From NCBI RefSeq assembly GCF_030518235.1, contig NZ_JAULSA010000001.1, forward strand, positions 186,001 through 250,000: 64,000 nt of DNA, written 5' to 3'. How positions within the stretch are numbered: the stretch's first letter is position 1; each line of letters opens with the position of its first letter. This document shows positions 44,920 through 52,738 of this stretch, in pieces. The notes under the pieces were generated by a model. The model ran no database searches. It was not told the origin of the DNA and was given only the letters and a program-made list of their open reading frames with translations. The DNA comes from Saccharibacillus sp. CPCC 101409. Lineage in GTDB: Bacteria > Bacillota > Bacilli > Paenibacillales > Paenibacillaceae. A program made the position numbers and the translations under genes.

Positions 44920-45786
44920 TCAGCTGGAAATCTTCGCCGCCGTCTGTTCGCCGGAGCCGTCGTCTGCCGGTTCCTTCGCCTCCGCTTCGACCCCGTACAG
45001 CGCCAGCGCTTTCCGCGTCGTTTCCCGCATCCGCCATTTCAAATACTCGCCTTCGACGACGCGGACCCTTTTGCCCAGAAAACGCAGCTTGGTCAGCACA
45101 AACTGGCTTTCGCTGCCCGAGAAGTTCAGGTGAATCCGGTAGGTCTGGTCGTTCTCGTCGAACTCGACCCGTTTGTCGAAGCAGGAAAAAGCATGCAGAA
45201 TCCGCGTCAGCTCGGCGTTGTAGATACGGAGCACTTCGACGGTCGCTTCGTAGCGCGGAGGCTCGGACAGCTTCTGCGCGCGCGCCGACATCTCTTCGTA
45301 GCGCGAACGCGACATGCGCGTCTCCTCGACGGACACGATATGCGCAAGGCGCGTATGCATCGGCGAACGGGTGCGCGAATTGTACCAGTGCAGATACCAT
45401 TCCCGCTTGACCATCGAATACTCCAATTTGCACGGCAGGCCCGGCTGCGGATCGTTCAGTTTGCCTTTCTTGGTCGTGCACCGGATCGTCATGCCCTGCC
45501 GATGGCGCAAAATGCGGCGGATCGGGTCGAGCAGCGGATGGACGGTCTGGACTTCGCGGCTGCCCGCTTTTTCGATCAATCCGCCCGTCAGGTCCGGCAG
45601 TTCGTCGTCCAGCGTGCATTCCCGCAGCTTCGCGATCGTGCGCGGTTCCAGCGCTTCGAGCGCGGCGGGATGCTCCAGCATCGATTTGAGCCAGGAGCGT
45701 TCCTGCGACGTGAGCGTATATACGCCCGTTTCTTCAAGCTGCGAAGACAGCTGGTAGCTGAAAATTTTTTCAAATGGATGCGTCAT
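44920..45786 (-). CDS. WYL-domain protein, second of a pair
   Basis: A 288-residue protein. The central part resembles a WYL ligand-binding Sm-like fold (IRCTTKKGKL...LEYSMVKREWYLHWYNSR, with YLHWYN in place of W-Y-L), followed by a WCX-like C-terminal region. An N-terminal HTH is not obvious. It overlaps the upstream WYL regulator by 17 bp, so the two are translated together. Paired WYL proteins such as PafB/PafC act as heterodimers in DNA-damage response; a similar partnership is plausible but unproven here. Confidence 0.8.
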   Translation of the reverse strand: MTHPFEKIFSYQLSSQLEETGVYTLTSQERSWLKSMLEHPAALEALEPRTIAKLRECTLDDELPDLTGGLIEKAGSREVQTVHPLLDPIRRILRHRQGMTIRCTTKKGKLNDPQPGLPCKLEYSMVKREWYLHWYNSRTRSPMHTRLAHIVSVEETRMSRSRYEEMSARAQKLSEPPRYEATVEVLRIYNAELTRILHAFSCFDKRVEFDENDQTYRIHLNFSGSESQFVLTKLRFLGKRVRVVEGEYLKWRMRETTRKALALYGVEAEAKEPADDGSGEQTAAKISS

Positions 45787-47068
45787 AATAGTCCCCGATC
45801 TCCTTCCATTCGTCGATAAACGATTGTCTCAGCGCCGCCGGCTCCAGTACTTCGCAGCTCGAACCGAAGCCGCGCAGCCACGGCCGGATTTCCGTTACGC
45901 CGTTCACCCGGATTTCGTACACGAACGATTCTTCATCCGCCTCGACGATCTCGCCCCACTGGCCCTGGAGCCGCACTCTTTCCTCGATAAAGTCGGCCTG
46001 TTCGCGTCCCGGACGGTAGAATCTGGCCCGTACCGTCACCGTTTCGCCGGTATCGATCAGCCAGCTGCAGCGCATGCGTTCGTCGAGTTCGGCTGTTTTT
46101 TGCGTAAAATACGGCTCCGGCACTTCCTGTTCCTCCGCGATGTCGATCATGCCTTCCATGCGGAACTTGACGATTCGCCCTTTCGAAGCCGAGCCGATCA
46201 TATACCATCTGCCGTACTGATGGTCGTAAACGACTTTGAGCGGAAGCGTGCTTTCGCGCCGGATTTCGTTTTCTCGTCCGAACAGCGGATTGGTGTCTTT
46301 GGCGGCGTAGCTTTTCCGGTTCTTGGGCGAAAAATATTGAAACGAAATACGCTTGCGCAGCCGGATCATTTGCAGCACGGTATACAGATGCGCTTCGTCC
46401 AGAATGCGCGCGTCGTAGTGATATTTATACGAAAAAGGTTCCAGCAGCCCGTCGTTCCAATCGTCCTCGGGTACGGCGGATTTGAGCGCTTTCTTGAGAT
46501 TGTCGCGCAGCAGATAGCCCTGGACCGACGGAATCTGCGTGTTCGCCATGATGTCCACAAACTCGTACAGATCGATCAGTTCTTTCTGCGACAGGCAGTC
46601 GGTCAGGTCGTTGTTCAGCACGTAGCGGAACGGCCGCCCGCCCGGCTGCCGCCGCACGACGCCGATCTCTTCGAGGTAGCGCAGGTCGGAGCGGATCGTT
46701 TTCTCGTCCGGCATGGCCGCTTCGGCCGGAAGCTGCTGACAGCAGGCGTCCAGCAGCTCGGCGGCGGTCAGCGGCTGCTGCTTGAGCGAAGCCAGGATCA
46801 GCGGCAGGCGGCGGCTTTCGGATTCTTTCATCGATTTGGCCCGGTACAGGAACAGCAGCACCGGTTCGGCCGAATCGGCGTAGCCGTAGCGGAACAGGTC
46901 CGCGAAGTCCGCGTCCCCGCTGATCTCGCGCAGGCGGCGCACCGTCTTGTCGAAAGTATGTACCGAGATGCCGAGGCGTCCCGCAAACTGCTGCCGGTCG
47001 TAGCCCCCGCCGGTCAGCGCCAGCAGGCGCAGGAACTGGATTTCTTTATCGAAACTTTCTTTGGCCAT
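45770..47068 (-). CDS. HTH-WYL transcriptional regulator, first of a pair
   Basis: A 432-residue regulator. An N-terminal DeoR-like winged helix (YDRQQFAGRLGISVHTFDKTVRRLRE) and a second one (DEKTIRSDLRYLEEIGVV) precede a WYL domain (ISFQYFSPKNRK...LPLKVVYDHQYGRWYMIGS) and a WCX-like domain (VTVRARFYRPG, PWLRGFGSSCEVLEP). WYL domains sense nucleic-acid or nucleotide ligands. It is the promoter-proximal gene of the WYL pair. The ATG at 47068 is in a reasonable context. Confidence 0.88.
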   Translation of the reverse strand: MAKESFDKEIQFLRLLALTGGGYDRQQFAGRLGISVHTFDKTVRRLREISGDADFADLFRYGYADSAEPVLLFLYRAKSMKESESRRLPLILASLKQQPLTAAELLDACCQQLPAEAAMPDEKTIRSDLRYLEEIGVVRRQPGGRPFRYVLNNDLTDCLSQKELIDLYEFVDIMANTQIPSVQGYLLRDNLKKALKSAVPEDDWNDGLLEPFSYKYHYDARILDEAHLYTVLQMIRLRKRISFQYFSPKNRKSYAAKDTNPLFGRENEIRRESTLPLKVVYDHQYGRWYMIGSASKGRIVKFRMEGMIDIAEEQEVPEPYFTQKTAELDERMRCSWLIDTGETVTVRARFYRPGREQADFIEERVRLQGQWGEIVEADEESFVYEIRVNGVTEIRPWLRGFGSSCEVLEPAALRQSFIDEWKEIGDYYDASI

Positions 47069-47196
47069 GGGAGTTGCCTCGCTTTCTCGCGTCTCGTTCT
47101 CTGTACGTCCTATTGTAGAGAATATGAGATGATTTGTAAAAATCCGGGTGATGCGTGTACGGACATCTTAGCGGAAAGGAGGCGGGGACGGACAGG

Positions 47197-47304
47197 GCGA
47201 AAGTATGGCGAACGGCGTATCGCCTGATATACTTTGCGCCGTGGCGAAAGTATGGCGAACGGCGGTGAAAAGATCGCCCGGTATGCTTTGCGCCGCGGCG
47301 AAAG
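47197..47304. repeat. Two tandem ~50-bp hairpin repeats
   Basis: GGCGAAAGTATGGCGAACGG occurs at 47197 and again at 47243. Each copy is followed by its imperfect mirror (ATACTTTGCGCC; GTATGCTTTGCGCC). A third partial copy (GGCGAAAGCGATGG) follows. Confidence 0.65.
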
Positions 47305-47370
47305 CGATGGCTCCGGCGGGAGCGCATCGCGGCGCTCGTGCGAAGGCCGGTGAAGGCGCGCCATTCGCTG

Positions 47371-47560
47371 AATAAACTGCAAGAATCCATCTTATTTTCA
47401 GATCCAGGCTCGAATTTAACCGATAACGTGCAAAAATCCACTCCAATTGCGGAAAAGCGAGCCGTGCGGCGGTGAATGGAAAAATAAAGTGGATTTCTGC
47501 ACTCGATTCGTCCGTTAAAGAGATTTGGGGAGGAATAAAGTGGATTTTTGCATCCCCTAG
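47371..47560. repeat. Four-unit array (family C), spacing 51/61/51
   Basis: Units centre near 47383, 47434, 47495 and 47546. In the sense of units 3 and 4 each reads AATAAAGTGGATTTYTGCA; units 1 and 2 are inverted. TTGCGGAAAAGCG follows unit 2. It lies between the WYL gene start and a pseudogene, on the minus-strand side of both. Confidence 0.75.
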
Positions 47561-47695
47561 CGATGCAGCGATTTCGGGATATACCTGGATATGCCGGGAT
47601 AGATGCCGGAAAGCGTGCTTGGCGATCGGGGGGCGGGGCGAGGCCGTGCTATCAGATAAGGGATAAGCCGCCGGTTCGATCGGCGGCGGCGCGGG

Positions 47696-48017
47696 TCAGA
47701 CCCGTATTCCGCGCTTCTCCCAAAAGCGCGCGATTGCCTCCGGATCGCCCTCTGCCTCGGCCAGCGCCACATATCCGTCCGGGCGGACCAGGTAAGTTGT
47801 CTTTCCGGCCGTCCTCGCCCTGCACCCACGGCAGCCGGTCGCCGCCGTGCACGCAGCCCGCTCGATCCCCGGCGAGCGGACCGCCGCGACAATTCAGCGC
47901 GAGCTGCGAGACGATGCGAAATTAAACGGCACGCGCCCGCGCCGGCGGCCGTTGGCCCGGAAATTGAAACCCGGCGCCGCAGATTAAGACTTCCGTATCG
48001 CGAGCGGGTGGGTTCAT
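47696..48017 (-). pseudogene. Remnant of an FAD-dependent aromatic mono-oxygenase
   Basis: An intact ribosome site (AAAGGAG) and ATG at 48017 begin MNPPARDTEVLICGAG, the usual FAD-binding start of PheA/TfdB/MhpA-type hydroxylases. A large internal deletion follows, then a stop. The family's C-terminal end resumes (GGPLAGDRAGCVHGGDRLPW, then after a frameshift YLVRPDGYVALAEAEGD... to a TGA). About 320 of an expected ~1500 bp remain. It is dead as an enzyme. Confidence 0.72.
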
Positions 48018-48056
48018 ATCGGAATCTCCTTTGTACCGCCAAAGTTTGCGCAAATG

Positions 48057-48665
48057 CTATTGCAGACCCATTTCCAGCTCGCCGACCTCTTTCCAGGCGA
48101 TCGCATCCTCGCTTAACAATCCGTAAACCCCGGCTTTGTCCGTTTGATCGGAAGCATAGACGTTGACCCGGTTTCCCGCCGTATCGATCCCCACCGCTTC
48201 GATCTTCAGCTCTCCCGCTTTGGCGGCGAGCTTGTCCTTGAACGACATCAGCTGCCGGGCGGAATACTTGACCCGTTCGATCTTCAACTCGTCGGGGTAG
48301 CGGCTTCGTTCCCGGATGCGCTTCTCCATATCGTCCGATACGGAAGTGAATTGAATAATGCTGCTGCCCTCGGGGTCCGTATAAGCGGCAACGTAATGGT
48401 CTTTGTAGTTTTTTTGAGCGAACATCGCCAACTGCGCCCGGTCGTCCTTTTTCCGCATCCGCTCCGTTTCTTCGGCTGTCGGTTCTGTTGCCGGTTCTAT
48501 AGAAGAAGTCTTTGCCGGGGCAGAACCCGGATCGACCGGAATCGCCGTATCCTGCGCCGCGCTTCGATTCTGCCGAGGATCGCCGCTGTCGTCGTTCGAA
48601 CCGCAGCCGTCAAGAATCAGCACAGCGGCCAGCAGGCCCGGTACAAGCAAACTTTTCTTCATCAT
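48057..48665 (-). CDS. Lipoprotein of unknown function
   Basis: A 202-residue exported protein. The signal peptide ends LILDGC, an acceptable but unusual lipobox with Asp before Gly, so Cys lipidation is likely. A low-complexity Ser/Thr/Pro stretch (~25-65) precedes a ~130-residue alpha/beta domain. I do not recognise the domain. Of the nested starts, the ATG at 48665 is 10 bases after GGAGG; the GTG at 48674 lies inside that site. Transcribed away from the RNA-repair locus. Confidence 0.8.
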   Translation of the reverse strand: MMKKSLLVPGLLAAVLILDGCGSNDDSGDPRQNRSAAQDTAIPVDPGSAPAKTSSIEPATEPTAEETERMRKKDDRAQLAMFAQKNYKDHYVAAYTDPEGSSIIQFTSVSDDMEKRIRERSRYPDELKIERVKYSARQLMSFKDKLAAKAGELKIEAVGIDTAGNRVNVYASDQTDKAGVYGLLSEDAIAWKEVGELEMGLQ

Positions 48666-48867
48666 ATCCCGCACACCTCCCTTTCTATATTATCTACCCG
48701 CCCGCATGCCTATGAAAAAAGCCGCGCAAAGGATTTTGCATCGTCTTTCTTGTTTGCCATACTGTTACCCTGTTGGCTTCGTCCGCATCGTGCGAAGATA
48801 ACTCCAGGCAGACGAGAAGGGCGAGGCCGGCAGGCCGGACCCGCGATCGTAATTGTCCGAGGCGCCG

Positions 48868-48972
48868 GTGACTTGTCTCAATCCAATGAACGGTTACGCC
48901 CGTCTGATTCGCACGAGAACCATGCGCGATTCAGACGGGCGAAATCCAACAGCTGATTGAGACAAGTCACTA
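48868..48972. repeat. Nested palindrome element P3 (105 bp)
   Basis: GTGACTTGTCTCAAT and ATTGAGACAAGTCAC form the outer arms; CGCCCGTCTGATTCGC and GCGATTCAGACGGGCG the inner. The core CTGATTCGCACGAGAACC matches the P family. It lies ~80 bp upstream of the Y RNA candidate. Confidence 0.8.
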
Positions 48973-49050
48973 AGCTCAGCGGACAGAGCGGCAAATTTTC
49001 CTTTCCACCTTTTTCCTCGTAACAAGCCTGCATCAAACGGACACCAGCGC

Positions 49051-49152
49051 CCGGCGAGGCGCTGAAGAGGGATACTTCGACTCTTTCGGAAAAGAAACGG
49101 CAGCAGACGGGTTCGAGCCCCGTCGACACCTTCTTCACCTTTTCCTCGCCGG
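49051..49152 (+). ncRNA. Candidate bacterial Y RNA (YrlA-like) upstream of ro60
   Basis: CCGGCGAGG (49051-49059) pairs perfectly with CCTCGCCGG (49144-49152). After an internal loop, GAAGAGGG (49064-49071) pairs with CCTTCTTC (49129-49136). Inside are a small hairpin TCTTT-CGGA-AAAGA and a canonical tRNA T-arm, ACGGG-TTCGAGC-CCCGT (49107-49123). A long stem with an internal loop capped by a tRNA-like module is the known plan of bacterial Y RNAs, which lie beside Ro60 genes and recruit nucleases to it. The ends of the transcript and its promoter are not defined. A degenerate tRNA fragment is the alternative. Confidence 0.62.
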
Positions 49153-49272
49153 CATCCGTGCCCGATATTCCATGCCGTTTAGAGACGGAGCGCTTAACGT
49201 TCAACGGCTTAAACATTCCGTCTGTGAGCGGCATAAATACGAATTACCATCATATAAAAGGAGGCCGCCAAC

Positions 49273-50802
49273 ATGAGCCGAGCCGTACAGCATTTTACCG
49301 AACCGTTATATACGCAGGGAAACTACCCCGCCTACAATCGCAGCATCGAAGAAGAGTATCTGCAAATGCTGCTGACGAACACGCTCGGCCGTACTTTTTA
49401 CGCCGGAGCGAACGAACTGCTGGCGCAGGCGGCCGAAAGTCACGAAACGATGGCCGAACTGAATCCGGAATTCATGGCGAAAGCGCTGGTCTTTGCCCGG
49501 CGGCAGGGCTTTATGCGGCTGCAGCCGGTTTACGGCCTCGCGGTCCTGTCGAAAGCCCGCCCGGACCTGTTTGTCAAAGTGTTCAAGCACGTCGTCCTCA
49601 TTCCGCCCGACCTGACCGATTTCCTGACGATTCTCAAGGGCATGGGCCGCGGCCAGGGAGGCCGGGCGGTCAAGCGCCAGGTCGCAAGCTTCCTGCAAGA
49701 AGCTTCCGAATACTGGGCGATCAAGTACGGCGGCCGCGGACGGGGCTACAATCTCGGCGACGCGATCGCCACGGCGCACCCGGTTCCGGCGGACGAACGA
49801 CAGCAGGCGCTGTTTCGCTATCTGCGCGGACATGAGACGACGCTGGCCGGCCTGCCGCAGATCGCGGCCGTCGAACAGCTCAAGCGGGCCGGCAAAGACA
49901 AAGAAAGAATCCGCCTGATCCGTGAAGGCAAGCTGCCGTACGAGACGGTGACGGGCGCGGTAACGGCCAACAAAAAGATCTGGGAAGCGCTGCTGCGCCA
50001 GATGCCGATGTTTGCGCTGCTGCGCCACCTGAACACATTCGAACGCGAAGGCCTGCTGGAGCATCCGCAGCATCTGCGCTATGTGACCGAGCGGCTGACG
50101 GACGCCGAAGCGCTGCGCAAATCGAAGATTCTGCCGATGCGGTTTGCGACGGCGTACGATCAAGTGAAGCGTTCGGCGTTGAAGGAAGCACTGGCCGAAG
50201 CCGTCGACCTGACGTTCGCCAGTCTGCCGGAACTGCCGGGCCGCACCGCGATCCTGCTCGATATTTCCGGTTCGATGGAAGGACAGTATTTGCGGACGGG
50301 TTCGGTATTCGCGCTCGCCTTGTACAAGAAAACCGGCGGGAATTCCATATTCCTGACGTTCGATCACGAAGTGCACGATCCCAAACCGTCGCGGACCGCG
50401 GGCATCATGAGCCAGGCGGCGCGGATCAAAGCCAAAGGCGGAACCGATACCGGACTGCCGGTACGTTATTTGACCGATCTGCGCGAGAACGTCGATCACA
50501 TCATTATGATTACGGACGAGCAGCAGAACGCGGGCAGTCCTTTTTACAAGGAGCTTCAGCGCTACCGGGCCAAGATCAATCGTGACGCCAAAGCGTTTAT
50601 CGTCGATCTGGCTCCGTACCGCAGCGCGATGGTCCCGCAAGAAGACGCGAATACGCATTACATTTACGGCTGGAGCGATCAGGTTCTGTCGTACATCTCG
50701 GCGGCCGCGCGCGGATTCGATTCGATGAGCGCGCATGTGGCGAGAATGGATCTGGATCGGCCGGATACCGGAAAAACCGATGGAAAAGACGCTCAAGGGT
50801 AA
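49273..50802 (+). CDS. Ro60-like TROVE-vWA RNA-binding protein (Rsr)
   Basis: A 509-residue ring-shaped RNA-binding protein. Residues ~10-315 form the TROVE HEAT-like ring (NTLGRTFYAG, GRGQGGRAVKRQV, ALLRHLNTFEREG). A von Willebrand A domain follows with an intact metal site: LLDISGSMEG (~329), GGTDTGLP and ITDEQQ. Ro60 binds misfolded RNA ends and Y RNA, helps exonucleases in stress and starvation. AAAGGAGG precedes the ATG. rtcB starts 81 bp downstream and is likely on the same transcript. A Y RNA candidate lies 120 bp upstream. Confidence 0.93.
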   Translation: MSRAVQHFTEPLYTQGNYPAYNRSIEEEYLQMLLTNTLGRTFYAGANELLAQAAESHETMAELNPEFMAKALVFARRQGFMRLQPVYGLAVLSKARPDLFVKVFKHVVLIPPDLTDFLTILKGMGRGQGGRAVKRQVASFLQEASEYWAIKYGGRGRGYNLGDAIATAHPVPADERQQALFRYLRGHETTLAGLPQIAAVEQLKRAGKDKERIRLIREGKLPYETVTGAVTANKKIWEALLRQMPMFALLRHLNTFEREGLLEHPQHLRYVTERLTDAEALRKSKILPMRFATAYDQVKRSALKEALAEAVDLTFASLPELPGRTAILLDISGSMEGQYLRTGSVFALALYKKTGGNSIFLTFDHEVHDPKPSRTAGIMSQAARIKAKGGTDTGLPVRYLTDLRENVDHIIMITDEQQNAGSPFYKELQRYRAKINRDAKAFIVDLAPYRSAMVPQEDANTHYIYGWSDQVLSYISAAARGFDSMSAHVARMDLDRPDTGKTDGKDAQG

Positions 50803-50883
50803 TAGAACACAGAGTGAATATTGCGGCGGCCGGCGGGAAGTTTGCGCGCCGGACGCTTTTGATACGGAAAGGATTGAATCCAT

Positions 50884-52110
50884 ATGAGTTACGAAACGAT
50901 CGGAAAAGTGCGGGTATGGGGCAAAGTGGACGAAAGCGCGCTGAAACAGGCCCAGACCTGCGCGCACTACGGCGACGTGGTGCAAACGCTGCTGATGGCC
51001 GACCATCACAAAGGCTACAGCCAGCCGATCGGCGGCGTGGTCGCGTACGACGGGCAGATCTCGCCGAGCGGCGTCGGCTACGATATCGGCTGCGGCAACA
51101 AAGCGGTGCGCACCAACCTGATAGCCGACGACGTCAAGCCGCGCATCAAGCAGATCATGGACGAGATCGGCCGCAAAGTGGAGTTCGGCATAGGCCGCGT
51201 CAATGTGCACAAGGTGGATCACGAGCTGTTCGACGATCCCGACTGGTCCGTGTACCGGCAGATTAGCGGGAACGTGCACGACAAATTGAAAAAACTGGCG
51301 CGCGATCAGCTCGGGACGGTCGGCAGCGGCAATCATTACGTGGATATTTTCGAAGAGCCGTCGACGGGACGGATCTGGGTCGGGAACCATTTCGGCAGCC
51401 GGGGCTTCGGGCACAAGACGGCGAGCGGGTTCCTGAACCTGGCGGCGGGCCGCGACTTCCTCGGCAAAGCGCCGGGCGAAAGTATGGACCAGCCGCCGGT
51501 TCTGCTCGATCTCGACAGCGAAACGGGCGATATGTACTACCGCGCGATGAAGCTGGCCGGACGGTACGCTTACGCGGGCCGCGATTACGTGATCGGCCAG
51601 GTACTCGGGATCCTGGGCGCGACAAGCGATTTCGAAGTGCACAACCACCACAACTTCGCCTGGAAAGAGCGGCATGAAGGCAAAGACTGCATCGTGGTGC
51701 GCAAAGGCGCGACGCCTTCGGCTCCGGGACAGCTGGGCTTTATCGGGGGCAGCATGGGCGATATCTCGGTCATTGTGCGCGGGAAGAATACGGCGGAGAA
51801 CGGCGAAGCTTTCTACAGCACGGTGCACGGCGCGGGACGCGTCATGAGCCGGACCCAGGCCGCGGGCAAAATGAACTGGAAAACGCGCGTTCGCCTCGGC
51901 GGCGAAATCACCGAAGAACGCATGATGAGCGCGGTGCAAAAGTTCGGCGTGGAACTGCGCGGCGCGGGCACGGACGAAAGTCCTTTTGTGTACCGGCAGC
52001 TGCGGGAAGTATTGGATGCCCATTCGGAAACGCTGGACGTGCTGCATACTTTGAAACCGATCGGGGTGGCGATGGCGGGCGCGAACGAGTTCGATCCGTA
52101 TAAAGATTGA
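50884..52110 (+). CDS. rtcB: RNA ligase RtcB
   Basis: A 408-residue Mn/GTP-dependent RNA ligase that joins 2',3'-cyclic phosphate or 3'-phosphate ends to 5'-OH ends. Metal ligands and active site are seen in GYDIGCGNKAV (Asp, Cys), VGSGNHYV, VHNHHNFAWKE and the guanylylated His of HGAGRVMSR (~residue 315). Length is that of the short RtcB class. AAGGATTG lies just upstream of the ATG. It follows ro60 and is closed by a terminator at 52171-52210. Together with Ro60 it forms an RNA-repair operon like rsr-yrlBA-rtcBA of enterobacteria, without RtcA. Confidence 0.95.
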   Translation: MSYETIGKVRVWGKVDESALKQAQTCAHYGDVVQTLLMADHHKGYSQPIGGVVAYDGQISPSGVGYDIGCGNKAVRTNLIADDVKPRIKQIMDEIGRKVEFGIGRVNVHKVDHELFDDPDWSVYRQISGNVHDKLKKLARDQLGTVGSGNHYVDIFEEPSTGRIWVGNHFGSRGFGHKTASGFLNLAAGRDFLGKAPGESMDQPPVLLDLDSETGDMYYRAMKLAGRYAYAGRDYVIGQVLGILGATSDFEVHNHHNFAWKERHEGKDCIVVRKGATPSAPGQLGFIGGSMGDISVIVRGKNTAENGEAFYSTVHGAGRVMSRTQAAGKMNWKTRVRLGGEITEERMMSAVQKFGVELRGAGTDESPFVYRQLREVLDAHSETLDVLHTLKPIGVAMAGANEFDPYKD

Positions 52111-52170
52111 GCGGGGGAAGGCGGGTGGACGGGCGGTTATTGGGAAAAAGAATGCCACGGGATGGAAAAG

Positions 52171-52210
52171 AAGCCGGTTTCCGCAGCAGATGCGGGAGAA
52201 CCGGCTTTTT
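52171..52210 (+). terminator. Intrinsic terminator of the ro60-rtcB operon
   Basis: AAGCCGGTT and AACCGGCTT form the stem with an inner CCGC/GCGG pair, followed by TTTTT. Confidence 0.82.
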
Positions 52211-52261
52211 GGCGCGTGCTGCGGATTGCGAAAGCGGGTTCGAACCGTTCGGGGGTAAATC

Positions 52262-52427
52262 CGGCGACCGGTCTCAATTCAATGAACAGTTACGTCCGAA
52301 TGAACAGTTACGTCCGTTTGAAATTCGTACTTAAACCCGTGTACGAAGTCTCAGGACGGAATCGCACCTAAAGCGTGCGAGTTTCAGGCGAACGTAAACC
52401 TCCGATTAAGAGTTGGCAAGGTACTGG
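52262..52427. repeat. Degenerate composite palindrome element P4
   Basis: GACCGGTCTCAATTCAATGAACAG matches the left end of P3; AATGAACAGTTACGTCCG is directly repeated at 52279 and 52297. CGGAATCGCACCTAAAGCG and GCGAACGTAAACC near 52378 match the right half of the family. It looks like two overlapping, decayed copies. Confidence 0.6.
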
Positions 52428-52499
52428 AATGTGCCTTTAACGGAGAAATGGTTTAAAATGGAGGGGAAGAGAGTGAGCGGGAATCAAGGAGGCGGGCCG

Positions 52500-52628
52500 A
52501 TGAGGAAAAAAGGAAGCCATGCGGCGGAGACGGACGGGCGCCGCGAGCGGTATGCCGCTATGCCGCCGGCTGTGTGCGAATTGTACGAACGCTGCGATTG
52601 GCTGACGGAGCATCTGGACGAAGAATAG
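52500..52628 (+). CDS. Small ORF before kptA, with apparent in-frame extension after TAG
   Basis: A 42-codon ORF with a strong ribosome site (AAGGAGG, 7-base spacing). It ends at TAG 52626-52628. The same frame stays open for 37 more codons after the TAG with protein-like content (AAAGLIALYPEAADARAHD). It then ends at a TGA overlapping the kptA ATG (ATGA), the usual sign of coupling. The full frame would give ~80 residues. I do not recognise it. Either a nonsense mutation has shortened it, or the extension is chance. Confidence 0.5.
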   Translation: MRKKGSHAAETDGRRERYAAMPPAVCELYERCDWLTEHLDEE

Positions 52629-52738
52629 GCCGCTGCCGGGCTGATCGCGCTCTATCCGGAGGCGGCAGACGCCCGGGCTCACGATATCGCGGATTTTATT
52701 CCGCTCGCGGCTGGAGCGGAGAGTAAAGGAGAAAACAG

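Noticed and set aside
49100..49130. A true tRNA gene at the T-arm
   Set aside because: There is no anticodon arm, no D-arm of normal size, and no acceptor stem directly next to the T-arm.
49306..52158. Long antisense ORF (950 codons) opposite ro60-rtcB
   Set aside because: It runs opposite two well-supported genes, is rich in Arg/His/Phe from reverse reading of GC-rich codons, and has no motif.
52225..52250. Second T-arm-like sequence (GCGGGTTCGAACCG) after rtcB
   Set aside because: The stem pairs poorly when the loop is placed as in tRNA, and no flanking acceptor-type stem exists.
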